6,175 nt of DNA from Bacteroidales bacterium (GTDB taxonomy: Bacteria; Bacteroidota; Bacteroidia; Bacteroidales; GCA-2711565). Shown piece after piece: positions 1-6,175 of this stretch. Position numbers and translations under genes: made by a program. Where the stretch lies: positions 1 to 6,175 of the forward strand of contig JAOZQX010000083.1 in the NCBI GenBank assembly GCA_029931995.1, in the 5' to 3' direction. Each line of letters opens with the position of its first letter. Position 1 is the stretch's first letter. The notes under the pieces are model-generated. The model saw nothing but the letters and a program-made list of their open reading frames with translations. It had not been told where the DNA came from and did no database searches.

Positions 1-792
1 ACCAATTTTGGTTGAACCCGAAACTCCTGATTGTGCTGCAATAACAGTGTTTTCGCCTATCTCAACATTGTGTGCAATTTGTATTAAATTATCAAGCTTC
101 ACACCTTTACGAATAATTGTACTGCCTAATGTAGCTCTGTCGATACACGTATTCGATCCAATTTCAACATTGTCTTCAATAATTACATTTCCGATTTGAG
201 CTACTTTCTTGTAGTTATTATCAGATTGGGGGGCAAAGCCAAATCCATCACTGCCAATAATAACTCCGGAATGAAATGTGCAATCTTTTCCAATAATATT
301 GTCTGAATATATTTTTACTCCTGAAAAGATCAACGTTCCGTTACCAATTTCAACATTGTCTCCAATTATAGTTTGCGGATATATTTTAACATTGTCACCA
401 ATTTTTACATTTTCTCCTATGGATACAAATTCACCTATGTAAACGTCTTTTCCAATTTTTACCGTTGGAGCGATGAAAGCTTGTTTTGAAATTCCGCTTT
501 TATTTAATTTAATTTGATTGTATGCTTCCAGTAATTGAGCAAAAGCAGAGTAGGCGTCATCAACACGAATGAGAGTGCTTTTGATCTCGTTTTCTGCCTT
601 AAAATCGTTGTTTACAATAACTATTGAAGCGGAAGTTGAATAAATATTTGAAGTGTATTTTTCGTTGGCCAGAAATGTAAGCGAACCTGTTTCTCCCTCT
701 TCAATTTTCGACAGTTTCCCGACTTTTACATCGGGATTTCCTTCAATAGTACCGTTCAAAATTTCTGCGATTTGCTTTGCTGTAAATTCCAT
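1..792 (-). CDS. lpxD: UDP-3-O-(3-hydroxyacyl)glucosamine N-acyltransferase LpxD, C-terminal part missing
   Basis: LpxD transfers a 3-hydroxyacyl chain from acyl carrier protein to the amino group of UDP-3-O-acyl-glucosamine, the third step of lipid A synthesis, in the cytoplasm. I translated 264 codons from ATG at 792; the frame stays open to base 1. Residues 1-100 form the uridine-binding domain (LTFLANEKY at 38-46; F40 and Y46 have the spacing of the uracil-stacking pair in E. coli LpxD). From about residue 105 there is a left-handed beta helix of hexapeptide repeats ([16 protein letters not shown] and similar). The GFGF motif is at 183-186 and the catalytic histidine, in IAHNVEIG, is H241 (E. 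coli H239). Family members are about 340-350 residues, so roughly 80 are missing, including the C-terminal helices. No Shine-Dalgarno sequence precedes the ATG. The gene lies 45 bases downstream of the HD gene on the same strand and is probably cotranscribed. In other Bacteroidota lpxC-fabZ and lpxA often follow, which would be beyond the left edge. Confidence 0.96.
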   Translation of the reverse strand, partial: MEFTAKQIAEILNGTIEGNPDVKVGKLSKIEEGETGSLTFLANEKYTSNIYSTSASIVIVNNDFKAENEIKSTLIRVDDAYSAFAQLLEAYNQIKLNKSGISKQAFIAPTVKIGKDVYIGEFVSIGENVKIGDNVKIYPQTIIGDNVEIGNGTLIFSGVKIYSDNIIGKDCTFHSGVIIGSDGFGFAPQSDNNYKKVAQIGNVIIEDNVEIGSNTCIDRATLGSTIIRKGVKLDNLIQIAHNVEIGENTVIAAQSGVSGSTKIG

Positions 793-837
793 TTATTATG
801 TTTTAGTGTTTGAGTAAAGATCAATCAGGCATCAAAT

Positions 838-2085
838 TTAATGAAGTTTTATGGTTTTGGGGTAGCAAAGGAAAAACTTCTTTACAGGTTTTGATAAAAC
901 GGATATATTCAATTGGTCAGAAGCTTGTCCAATATCTTTGAGAGTCCCATCTTTATAAATAATATTGATACCTCTTTGTTGTGGCTTATACGCATAATTT
1001 GTAGTAGCATCAGTAAATACAAAATAATCTGAGTCTTCAATGCTAATTCCAAATTCTTTACTCGTTTTTTGTTTTATAAGTTCAACTTTATTTAGGTTAA
1101 ATTCTTCTTCTTGAATTTCAACTCTGAATAAACGACGGTTTACAATACAATGACTCAAATAAGATAAAATTTTATCGGGATGATGAACCCATTCTTTTAA
1201 AGCAGTTAAAATATCAAAATCATCCAATTGAGAGAAAAGATCTAATAATTCGGGTTTGTTTTGGAAATCGTTCTTATTATAATTGTTGTAAAGAAAGGCT
1301 GAAAATGCCGTTGTTGCAAATAGCTCAACACCTTGATTTGCCAAAAATTTAGCCCGTTTCAAAACTTTCATCAGCATGTATTCGGCAGCTAAAACGGTTT
1401 TGTGTAGGTATACTTGCCAGTACATTAATCGACGGGCAATTAAAAACTTTTCGATGGAGTAAATTCCCTTGGCTTCAATAGCCAAATCATCATTCACAAT
1501 TTGGAGCATTTTTATGATGCGATCTGCATTTATGATTCCTTCTGAAACTCCTGTAAAAAAACTATCACGTTTTAAATAATCGAGCCGATCCATATCCAAT
1601 TGGCTGCTTACCAGTTTATGCAAAAATTTCTTTGAATGCTGGTTACGGAAGATTTCAATTCCTGTTTTTAATTGTCCATTAAAAACCTCATTCAGTTTGT
1701 TCATATACAAAGCCGAAAGGTCTTCGTGGGTGATTTCGTTTACAATCGAATGTTCAAGCGTGTGAGAGTAAGGACCATGTCCAATATCGTGCAGCAGTAT
1801 AGCAATGGCCGCCCCACAGCTTTCATCATCGCTTATATCATGCCCTTTATCTTTTAAAATCGCGATAGCTTGCCGCATTAAATACATGGCTCCCATTGAA
1901 TGGTGGAAACGGGTATGTAGAGCCCCCGGGTAAACCAAATGGCTTAATCCCAATTGTCTGATTCTTCGGAGTCTTTGAAAATAAGGGTGTTCGATGATAT
2001 CGAATATGAGTTCGTTAGGGATGGTGATAAACCCGTAAACTGGGTCGTTAAATATTTTTCTTTTATTAGCTGACGAAAGATTCAC
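838..2085 (-). CDS. HD-superfamily phosphohydrolase, predicted (d)NTP/nucleotide hydrolase
   Basis: This 415-residue cytoplasmic protein belongs to the HD phosphohydrolases related to dGTPase and SAMHD1 (COG1078 type). The metal-binding signature is complete: H62 in FHHSMG, the HD pair H99-D100 in LLHDIGHGPYSH, and an acidic cluster in SSQLDMDRLDY (160-170), where D164 is the likely fourth ligand, followed by the typical RDSFFTGV. The rest (about 190-415) is helical and ends in a less conserved C-terminal domain. Length is normal for the family. The start is GTG at 2085-2083: an in-frame TAA at 2109-2107 blocks longer forms, and the next in-frame ATG would remove the conserved N-terminus. No Shine-Dalgarno sequence is visible. 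It is divergent from porX and precedes lpxD by 45 bases. The family hydrolyses nucleotides, but the substrate of this member cannot be read from sequence, so I give no symbol. Family is certain; dNTPase versus signalling-nucleotide hydrolase is open. Confidence 0.93.
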   Translation of the reverse strand: MNLSSANKRKIFNDPVYGFITIPNELIFDIIEHPYFQRLRRIRQLGLSHLVYPGALHTRFHHSMGAMYLMRQAIAILKDKGHDISDDESCGAAIAILLHDIGHGPYSHTLEHSIVNEITHEDLSALYMNKLNEVFNGQLKTGIEIFRNQHSKKFLHKLVSSQLDMDRLDYLKRDSFFTGVSEGIINADRIIKMLQIVNDDLAIEAKGIYSIEKFLIARRLMYWQVYLHKTVLAAEYMLMKVLKRAKFLANQGVELFATTAFSAFLYNNYNKNDFQNKPELLDLFSQLDDFDILTALKEWVHHPDKILSYLSHCIVNRRLFRVEIQEEEFNLNKVELIKQKTSKEFGISIEDSDYFVFTDATTNYAYKPQQRGINIIYKDGTLKDIGQASDQLNISVLSKPVKKFFLCYPKTIKLH

Positions 2086-2134
2086 GATTAATATTAAATT
2101 TGAATATTATTGGATGTAATCAGTAATTTATAAT

Positions 2135-2166
2135 CAATATTACAATTTTTTTTGACAATCATCAAG
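2135..2166 (-). promoter_or_regulatory. Candidate Bacteroidota-type promoter for the HD-lpxD transcription unit
   Basis: Reading leftward, CTTG (complement of 2163-2166) is followed after exactly 20 bases by TAATATTG (complement of 2135-2142). The known Bacteroidota primary-sigma promoter is TTTG, 19-21 bases, then TAnnTTTG, so this matches 3 of 4 and 5 of 6 fixed bases with ideal spacing. Transcription would begin near 2128, leaving a leader of about 43 bases before the GTG at 2085. This rests on a consensus match in AT-rich DNA and has not been shown experimentally. Confidence 0.4.
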
Positions 2167-2190
2167 CGTAATTTTTGATATTGTAATTTT

Positions 2191-2195
2191 AGGAG
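2191..2195 (+). promoter_or_regulatory. Shine-Dalgarno site of porX
   Basis: AGGAG lies five bases before the ATG at 2201, an ideal purine-rich ribosome-binding site. It fixes the porX start and stands out because no other gene in this window has one, as is usual in Bacteroidota, where translation often does not rely on Shine-Dalgarno pairing. Confidence 0.75.
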
Positions 2196-2200
2196 AGCCA

Positions 2201-3754
2201 ATGCAAAATGTTGAAATACTTTGGGTAGATGATGAAATTGATCATTTGAAATCGCAGATATTATTTTTGGAGCAAAAAGGATATCATGTTGAAACCTGCA
2301 ATAATGGTGATGAAGCATTGGATATGATTCGTGAAAAAATCTATGATATTATTTTTTTGGACGAAATGATGCCGGGGCTCTCAGGTTTGGAAACATTGAC
2401 AGAAATAAAAAAAATATTTCCCAATCTTCCTGTTGTAATGATTACCAAAAGTGAGGAAGAATCTATCATGGAGGATGCCATCGGATCAAAAATTTCAGAT
2501 TATCTGATAAAACCGGTGAACCCAAATCAAATTCTTCTTTCGCTAAAAAAGAACCTTGAAAACAAAAAACTTATCAGCGAAAAATCGACCCATAGTTACC
2601 AAATGGAATTTAGGAATATTGGGATGGAATTAAACAATCCGTTGGATTTTAGGGAGTGGGCTGAAATTTACCGAAAGTTAACTCGTTGGGAGTTGGAGTT
2701 AGAGGAATCGAAGGATGATGGGATTATGCAGGTGTTGAAAATGCAAAAAGAGGAGGCCAATCAGGTTTTTTCAAAATTTATAGAAACTAATTATTTGGAT
2801 TGGATTCATGGTCGTACAGATGATTCTCCCATTTTATCACACACCCTTTTAAAAAAGAAAGTGCTCCCGCATTTAGATGCTTCCGAAAAACTGTTTTTAC
2901 TAGTTATCGATAACTTGCGCTACGACCAATGGAAAGCCATTCAGCCCATTATTGAAGAATTTTATAGGGTTGAAAGTGATGAGATTTTTTATAGCATTCT
3001 GCCATCTACCACACAGTATGCTCGAAATTCCTTGTTTTCAGGATTAATGCCTTTAGAGATTCAGCGTAAGTATCCAAAATACTGGATTAGCGAAGCTGAC
3101 GAGGGAACAAAAAACCAATATGAGGGCGAACTTCTGGGAGCGTTTTTAAAACGATTTGGTAGGGATGTTAAATATAATTACAATAAAATATTAAACTTAA
3201 ATGCTGGAAAAAAATTAGTGGAATCACTCCCTAATTTACTAAAATTTAAGTTGAATGCTGTTGTTTATAATTTTGTGGATATGCTATCGCATGCCCGTAC
3301 AGATATGGAAATTATTAGGGAGTTAGCCGATAATGATGCGGCCTATCGTTCATTAATGGTTTCCTGGTTTGAACATTCCTCACTTTTTGAGTTAATAAAA
3401 TACCTTGGCGAACATAAAATTGATTTGTTAATTACTACCGATCATGGGTCGGTACAGGTTCATAATCCAATTAAAATTGTGGGCGATCGGGAAACAAATC
3501 CAAATTTGCGTTATAAATATGGTCGTAATTTAAATTATGATTCCAAAGGAGTATTTACGTTGAAAAACCCAGAAGATGGTCATCTTCCACGGGCAAATGT
3601 AAGCACAACCTTTGCTTTTGCGCGCCGCGACGATTATTTCGTTTATCCGAATAATTATAATTACCATGTAAATTTTTATAAAAATACTTTTCAGCATGGT
3701 GGTATTTCGATGGAGGAACTTTTAATTCCTTTTATTTCTTTAAAAGCAAAATAA
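2201..3754 (+). CDS. porX: T9SS response regulator PorX (receiver domain plus PglZ phosphodiesterase domain)
   Basis: PorX is the cytoplasmic response regulator of the type IX secretion system. In Porphyromonas gingivalis it acts with the histidine kinase PorY and the ECF sigma factor SigP, and its PglZ domain cleaves oligonucleotides. Length, 517 residues, is close to the P. gingivalis protein. Residues 1-120 are a complete receiver: acidic pair D10-D11, phosphoacceptor D54 in IIFLDEMMPG, T82, and K104 in YLIKP. Residues about 130-220 are a helical linker, matching the known three-helix bundle. Residues about 220-517 are a PglZ domain of the alkaline phosphatase superfamily: D237 (LLVIDNLR), candidate nucleophile T271 in PSTTQYARN, D360 and H364 (NFVDMLSH), D414-H415 (TTDHGS) and H499 (FQHGG). 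There is no DNA-binding domain, so gene control must be indirect. The start is set by a strong AGGAG. tsaE begins 3 bases after the stop, suggesting cotranscription. Related PglZ proteins occur in phage defence, but the receiver fusion and the length fit PorX. Confidence 0.95.
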   Translation: MQNVEILWVDDEIDHLKSQILFLEQKGYHVETCNNGDEALDMIREKIYDIIFLDEMMPGLSGLETLTEIKKIFPNLPVVMITKSEEESIMEDAIGSKISDYLIKPVNPNQILLSLKKNLENKKLISEKSTHSYQMEFRNIGMELNNPLDFREWAEIYRKLTRWELELEESKDDGIMQVLKMQKEEANQVFSKFIETNYLDWIHGRTDDSPILSHTLLKKKVLPHLDASEKLFLLVIDNLRYDQWKAIQPIIEEFYRVESDEIFYSILPSTTQYARNSLFSGLMPLEIQRKYPKYWISEADEGTKNQYEGELLGAFLKRFGRDVKYNYNKILNLNAGKKLVESLPNLLKFKLNAVVYNFVDMLSHARTDMEIIRELADNDAAYRSLMVSWFEHSSLFELIKYLGEHKIDLLITTDHGSVQVHNPIKIVGDRETNPNLRYKYGRNLNYDSKGVFTLKNPEDGHLPRANVSTTFAFARRDDYFVYPNNYNYHVNFYKNTFQHGGISMEELLIPFISLKAK

Positions 3755-3757
3755 AGA

Positions 3758-4177
3758 ATGGCACAAAAAATTATTTGTAAATCGTTGCAAGAATTGCCCC
3801 AAGCTGCTCAAGCTTTACTACAAGTACATGCTGATAAACGATTGTTTGCATTTAAGGGAAGTATGGGAGCCGGAAAAACCACAATGATAAAAGAAATTTG
3901 TGCTGCAATTGGGGTTGAAAACATGGTAAACAGCCCCACATTTTCAATAATAAATGAGTATTTTACAAGGGATGGTGAATCTGTTTTTCATTTCGATTTT
4001 TATCGGATCAAAAAGAAGGAAGAGGTTTTAGACATTGGCTATGAAGATTATTTGTATAGTGGTAATTATTGCTTCATGGAATGGCCAGAAAAAATTGAGG
4101 AACTTTTACCCCCCAATGCCGTATACATATCTATTGAAGAAGACCCGGATGATGAATCCCGGATAATACAGTTTTAA
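3758..4177 (+). CDS. tsaE: tRNA threonylcarbamoyladenosine biosynthesis ATPase TsaE
   Basis: TsaE is the small ATPase that works with TsaB and TsaD to place threonylcarbamoyl on A37 of ANN-decoding tRNAs (t6A), in the cytoplasm. The 139-residue length is typical. The Walker A loop is GSMGAGKTT at 34-42 (K40, T41). The family block NSPTFSIINEY lies at 58-68, the metal-site region HFDFYRI at 78-84 (D80), and the hallmark EWPE at 108-111. The ATG comes 3 bases after the porX stop, so translation is probably coupled; only a weak AAAG precedes it. The downstream dehydrogenase gene starts 11 bases after its stop. None of the partner genes tsaB, tsaC or tsaD is in the window. Confidence 0.96.
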   Translation: MAQKIICKSLQELPQAAQALLQVHADKRLFAFKGSMGAGKTTMIKEICAAIGVENMVNSPTFSIINEYFTRDGESVFHFDFYRIKKKEEVLDIGYEDYLYSGNYCFMEWPEKIEELLPPNAVYISIEEDPDDESRIIQF

Positions 4178-4188
4178 ATCATTGCTTT

Positions 4189-5409
4189 ATGACTGACCAA
4201 AACGGTTTTATTAAGTTCTCTTCTTCGGAAGAACTTTTACCCCAGGAAGAAATGCTGGAAGTGAAAAATAAAAATAGTTCGCTAAGCATTGGTATCCCTA
4301 AAGAATCGGACAATCTTGAGAACAGGGTGTGTTTGGTTCCAAGTGCTGTACATCTTTTAGTTCAAAATGGCCATCGGGTGTTGATTGAAAATAATGCCGG
4401 AAAAGCTTCGAGATTTGAAGATGTTGAATACAGCGAAGCCGGAGCTGAAATTGTTCAAAATGCAGAAGAGGTGTTTAAAGCCGATTTAATATTGAAAGTA
4501 GCTCCTTTGTCTGATAAGGAATTAAAAATGCTGAAACCAAGGCATGTAATTTTTTCATCATTATATATTGCTAATCAAAGTGCCGATTATTTTAAAAAAT
4601 TAATCGCCAAAAAAACGACTGCAATAGCCTTTGAACAAATTCAAGATAAATCCGAAGCATATCCCGTACTTCGTTCAATGAGTAAAATTGTTGGGAATAC
4701 AGCCATTATGATTGCGGCTAATTATTTAAGCAATTCGGAATTTGGGAAGGCTAAAATGCTAGGTGGCTTTCCGGGTATTAAACCTGCAGAAGTTGTGATT
4801 ATTGGCGCCGGAACGGTTGCTGAAAATGCTGCTAGAGCAGCCTTGGGTATGGGGGCAATAGTAAAGGTTTTCGATAATTCGATTTATAAATTAGATCGTT
4901 TATTGAATGCACTTAATAATCGTATTTTTACGTCCATTATTCAACCTAAATTTTTAATGAAAGAACTTAAAAATGCAGATGTGGTAATTGGTGCTGTTCA
5001 CTCGGCAACAGGAATGTCGCCCTGCATTGTTACCGAGGATATGGTTCAAAAAATGAAACCTGGTTCGGTTATTATTGATGTAAGTATCGATCAGGGTGGT
5101 TGTTTCGAAACTTCATCAATTACAGATCATAAAAATCCGGTTTATAAAAAATTTGACGTAACACATTATTGTGTGCCTAATGTGGCTTCGCAGGTTCCTC
5201 ATACAGCCTCTTACGCATTTAGTAATTTCTTTACTCCGGTTTTATTGAAAATTGGAGAAGCAGGAGGTATAGAGTCCTACCTCAAGCAAGATAAAGGTAT
5301 TTGTAAGGGAGTTTATTTACTGAATGAAACAATTACAAATAAAATGGTTGGCGATTTGTTTGATTTGCCTTATAAAGAGATTTCGCTTTTAATGGCTGCG
5401 ATGGGGTAA
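4189..5409 (+). CDS. Alanine dehydrogenase family protein (AlaDH/PNT), Bacteroidota-type variant
   Basis: Alanine dehydrogenase interconverts L-alanine with pyruvate and ammonia using NAD. This 406-residue protein has both AlaDH/PNT domains, plus about 30 extra N-terminal residues before the usual beginning at IGIPKES (34-40); canonical enzymes have about 371. Visible matches are R46 in ENRV and K103 in ILKVAPL (pyruvate-binding R15 and K75 in bacterial enzymes) and D301 in SIDQGGCFETS (the catalytic aspartate, D270 in M. tuberculosis). Two departures stand out. The catalytic histidine (H96) of the TYLHLA motif aligns with Y126 in SSLYIA. The dinucleotide loop reads GAGTVA (206-211), with alanine for the third glycine; D229 at the next strand end suits NAD. 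C-terminal features (HYCVPNVASQVPHTASYA, 326-343) are classic AlaDH rather than transhydrogenase. It is third in the porX-tsaE cluster, with no Shine-Dalgarno site. Family is secure, activity is not; I therefore leave the symbol ald off. Confidence 0.88.
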   Translation: MTDQNGFIKFSSSEELLPQEEMLEVKNKNSSLSIGIPKESDNLENRVCLVPSAVHLLVQNGHRVLIENNAGKASRFEDVEYSEAGAEIVQNAEEVFKADLILKVAPLSDKELKMLKPRHVIFSSLYIANQSADYFKKLIAKKTTAIAFEQIQDKSEAYPVLRSMSKIVGNTAIMIAANYLSNSEFGKAKMLGGFPGIKPAEVVIIGAGTVAENAARAALGMGAIVKVFDNSIYKLDRLLNALNNRIFTSIIQPKFLMKELKNADVVIGAVHSATGMSPCIVTEDMVQKMKPGSVIIDVSIDQGGCFETSSITDHKNPVYKKFDVTHYCVPNVASQVPHTASYAFSNFFTPVLLKIGEAGGIESYLKQDKGICKGVYLLNETITNKMVGDLFDLPYKEISLLMAAMG

Positions 5410-5473
5410 ATTTATCCAAGCCAATTTCCTTATTTTTTTAGTATTTTTACTTTCAAATTCTAAACTTTAATAA
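5410..5473. other. Short intergenic gap before aroB
   Basis: These 64 AT-rich bases separate the dehydrogenase stop from the aroB start. I see no convincing hairpin: the best, AGTA-TTTT-TACT, has only four pairs. There is a run of seven T but no GC stem, so no intrinsic terminator. TATTTTTA resembles a -7 element but lacks a -33 partner. Whether aroB is read through from the porX operon or has its own promoter cannot be decided here. Confidence 0.5.
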
Positions 5474-6175
5474 TTGAAAACAGATATTCATCCAATATAT
5501 TTTGAGGATCATACGTTTCAGCATTTAACTGAATTTTTAAAAGCGTATAAAGATTACCGCATCCTTGTACTTGTTGATGAAAATACGAGAGAATATTGTA
5601 TCCCTCAACTACTCCCAGTTTTTGATGAGTATAATCCGGAGATTATTGAAATTCAAAGTGGTGAATTGCATAAAAATTTGCAAACTTGTCAATTTGTTTG
5701 GAACCATATTTTGAAAATACAAGCAGGAAGGAAGTCATTGCTGATTAATTTGGGAGGCGGAGTTATCAATGACCTTGGTGGTTTTGTAGCCTCAGTGTAT
5801 AAGCGGGGAATTCCTTTTATTCATATTCCTACAACATTATTAGCATCTGTTGATGCGGCCATAGGAGGGAAAACGGGGATCGATTACCGCGCTTATAAAA
5901 ATCAATTGGGTCTCTTCTCTTATCCACAAGCAATTTTTCTCTATCCTGATTTCTTCAGCTCTTTAAATATTCGTCAATTAAAAGCGGGCTATGCAGAGAT
6001 GCTTAAACATGGGCTTATTGTCGATGCTGAATATTGGAAAGAATTGAATAAAAATCATGATTTTTCGAAATTTAATTGGAGGAAATTAATTGATAAATCG
6101 ATAAAAATTAAATCTAAGATTGTTGTTCAAGATCCTGAAGAAGAGGGTTTGCGCAAACTTCTAAATTTTGGACAC
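5474..6175 (+). CDS. aroB: 3-dehydroquinate synthase AroB, C-terminal part missing
   Basis: AroB converts DAHP to 3-dehydroquinate, the second step of the shikimate pathway, with NAD and a divalent metal. I translated 234 codons to the window end; the full protein would be about 350. The start must be TTG at 5474: an in-frame TAA sits directly before it, and the next in-frame ATG lies beyond residue 170, inside the catalytic core. Motifs are GGGVINDLGGF (94-104), IPTTLLASVDAAIGGKTGID (118-137), KNQLG (142-146), AGYAEMLKHG (171-180) and GLRKLLNFGH (225-234). By spacing, D127, K133, K142, N143, E175, K178, K213, R227, N231 and H234 correspond to the Aspergillus dehydroquinate synthase residues D146, K152, K161, N162, E194, K197, K250, R264, N268 and H271, so it is a true DHQ synthase rather than another sugar-phosphate cyclase. 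E175 and H234 are metal ligands; the second histidine ligand lies past the edge. No Shine-Dalgarno site precedes the start. Confidence 0.94.
   Translation, partial: MKTDIHPIYFEDHTFQHLTEFLKAYKDYRILVLVDENTREYCIPQLLPVFDEYNPEIIEIQSGELHKNLQTCQFVWNHILKIQAGRKSLLINLGGGVINDLGGFVASVYKRGIPFIHIPTTLLASVDAAIGGKTGIDYRAYKNQLGLFSYPQAIFLYPDFFSSLNIRQLKAGYAEMLKHGLIVDAEYWKELNKNHDFSKFNWRKLIDKSIKIKSKIVVQDPEEEGLRKLLNFGH

Larger units (their letters stand above)
2086..2200. other. Divergent intergenic region between the HD gene and porX
   Basis: This 115-base, very AT-rich gap is the only divergent control region in the window and must carry the signals for both transcription units. Leftward, a reasonable Bacteroidota-type promoter is seen at 2135-2166 (listed separately). 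Rightward, for porX, I see only weak candidates: TTTG at 2099-2102 followed after 21 bases by TAATTTAT (2124-2131), or TTTG at 2151-2154 followed after only 14 bases by TAATTTTTG (2169-2177). An imperfect inverted repeat pairs 2136-2146 with 2180-2190 (10 of 11 bases, core ATTACAAT/ATTGTAAT, 33-base spacer). In sequence this AT-rich it may be chance. Confidence 0.6.

Noticed and set aside
8..199. Rightward open frame of 63 codons
   Set aside because: It lies antisense inside lpxD, whose frame gives a clear beta-helix acyltransferase; the product has no recognisable domain.
158..361. Exact 18-base direct repeat (158-175 and 344-361, beginning CCAATTTCAACATTG)
   Set aside because: Both copies encode the same hexapeptide-repeat segment (DNVEIG) of LpxD and lie a whole number of codons apart; protein periodicity explains it, not a separate repeat element.
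1672..1857. Rightward open frame of 61 codons
   Set aside because: Antisense shadow across the conserved HD motif of the phosphohydrolase gene, where codon constraint explains the open frame.
2094..2318. Leftward open frame of 74 codons spanning the divergent gap
   Set aside because: It covers the start of the porX receiver domain on the opposite strand, has no recognisable domain or ribosome-binding site, and would occupy the only promoter region.
2201..3754. PglZ domain as part of a phage-defence (BREX-type) system
   Set aside because: The protein has an N-terminal receiver and PorX length, and its neighbours are housekeeping genes; no BREX methyltransferase, BrxC or BrxL gene is present.
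5435..5460. Possible intrinsic terminator after the dehydrogenase gene
   Set aside because: There is a T run but no GC-rich stem; the best hairpin has four base pairs.
1..6175. Genomic island, transposon or CRISPR content
   Set aside because: No transposase, integrase, tRNA, regularly spaced repeats or abrupt change in base composition was seen; all six genes are core Bacteroidota functions.

Overview
The window is AT-rich, gene-dense bacterial DNA, and its gene content points to the phylum Bacteroidota. The best evidence is a PorX-type gene: a response-regulator receiver joined to a PglZ domain, the signature regulator of the type IX secretion system (T9SS), which is known only from this phylum. 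LpxD adds that the cell makes lipid A. The weak ribosome-binding sites of all genes except porX also fit. I cannot place the organism below phylum from sequence alone.

Layout: two genes read leftward and four read rightward from a 115-base divergent intergenic region (2086-2200). Leftward are an HD-superfamily phosphohydrolase (838-2085, GTG start) and then lpxD (1-792), whose C-terminal part is cut off by the window edge. Rightward are porX (2201-3754), tsaE (3758-4177), an alanine-dehydrogenase-family gene (4189-5409) and aroB (from a TTG start at 5474, cut off at 6175). The first three rightward genes are separated by only 3 and 11 bases and look like one operon. aroB follows after 64 bases. 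No stretch over 115 bases lacks a gene, and I see no RNA gene, insertion sequence, CRISPR array, integrase or sign of recent transfer.

Functionally this is mostly core envelope and housekeeping content: lipid A acylation (LpxD), T9SS control (PorX), the ATPase for the tRNA t6A modification (TsaE), an NAD-dependent amino-acid dehydrogenase homologue, and the shikimate pathway (AroB). The most interesting element is PorX, which keeps both a complete phosphoacceptor site and a complete alkaline-phosphatase-type metal site. It is transcribed divergently from a predicted nucleotide phosphohydrolase, so two enzymes that could act on nucleotide substrates share one control region. The dehydrogenase homologue departs from the classical catalytic residues and deserves biochemical caution. 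I do not see a wholly undescribed system here.
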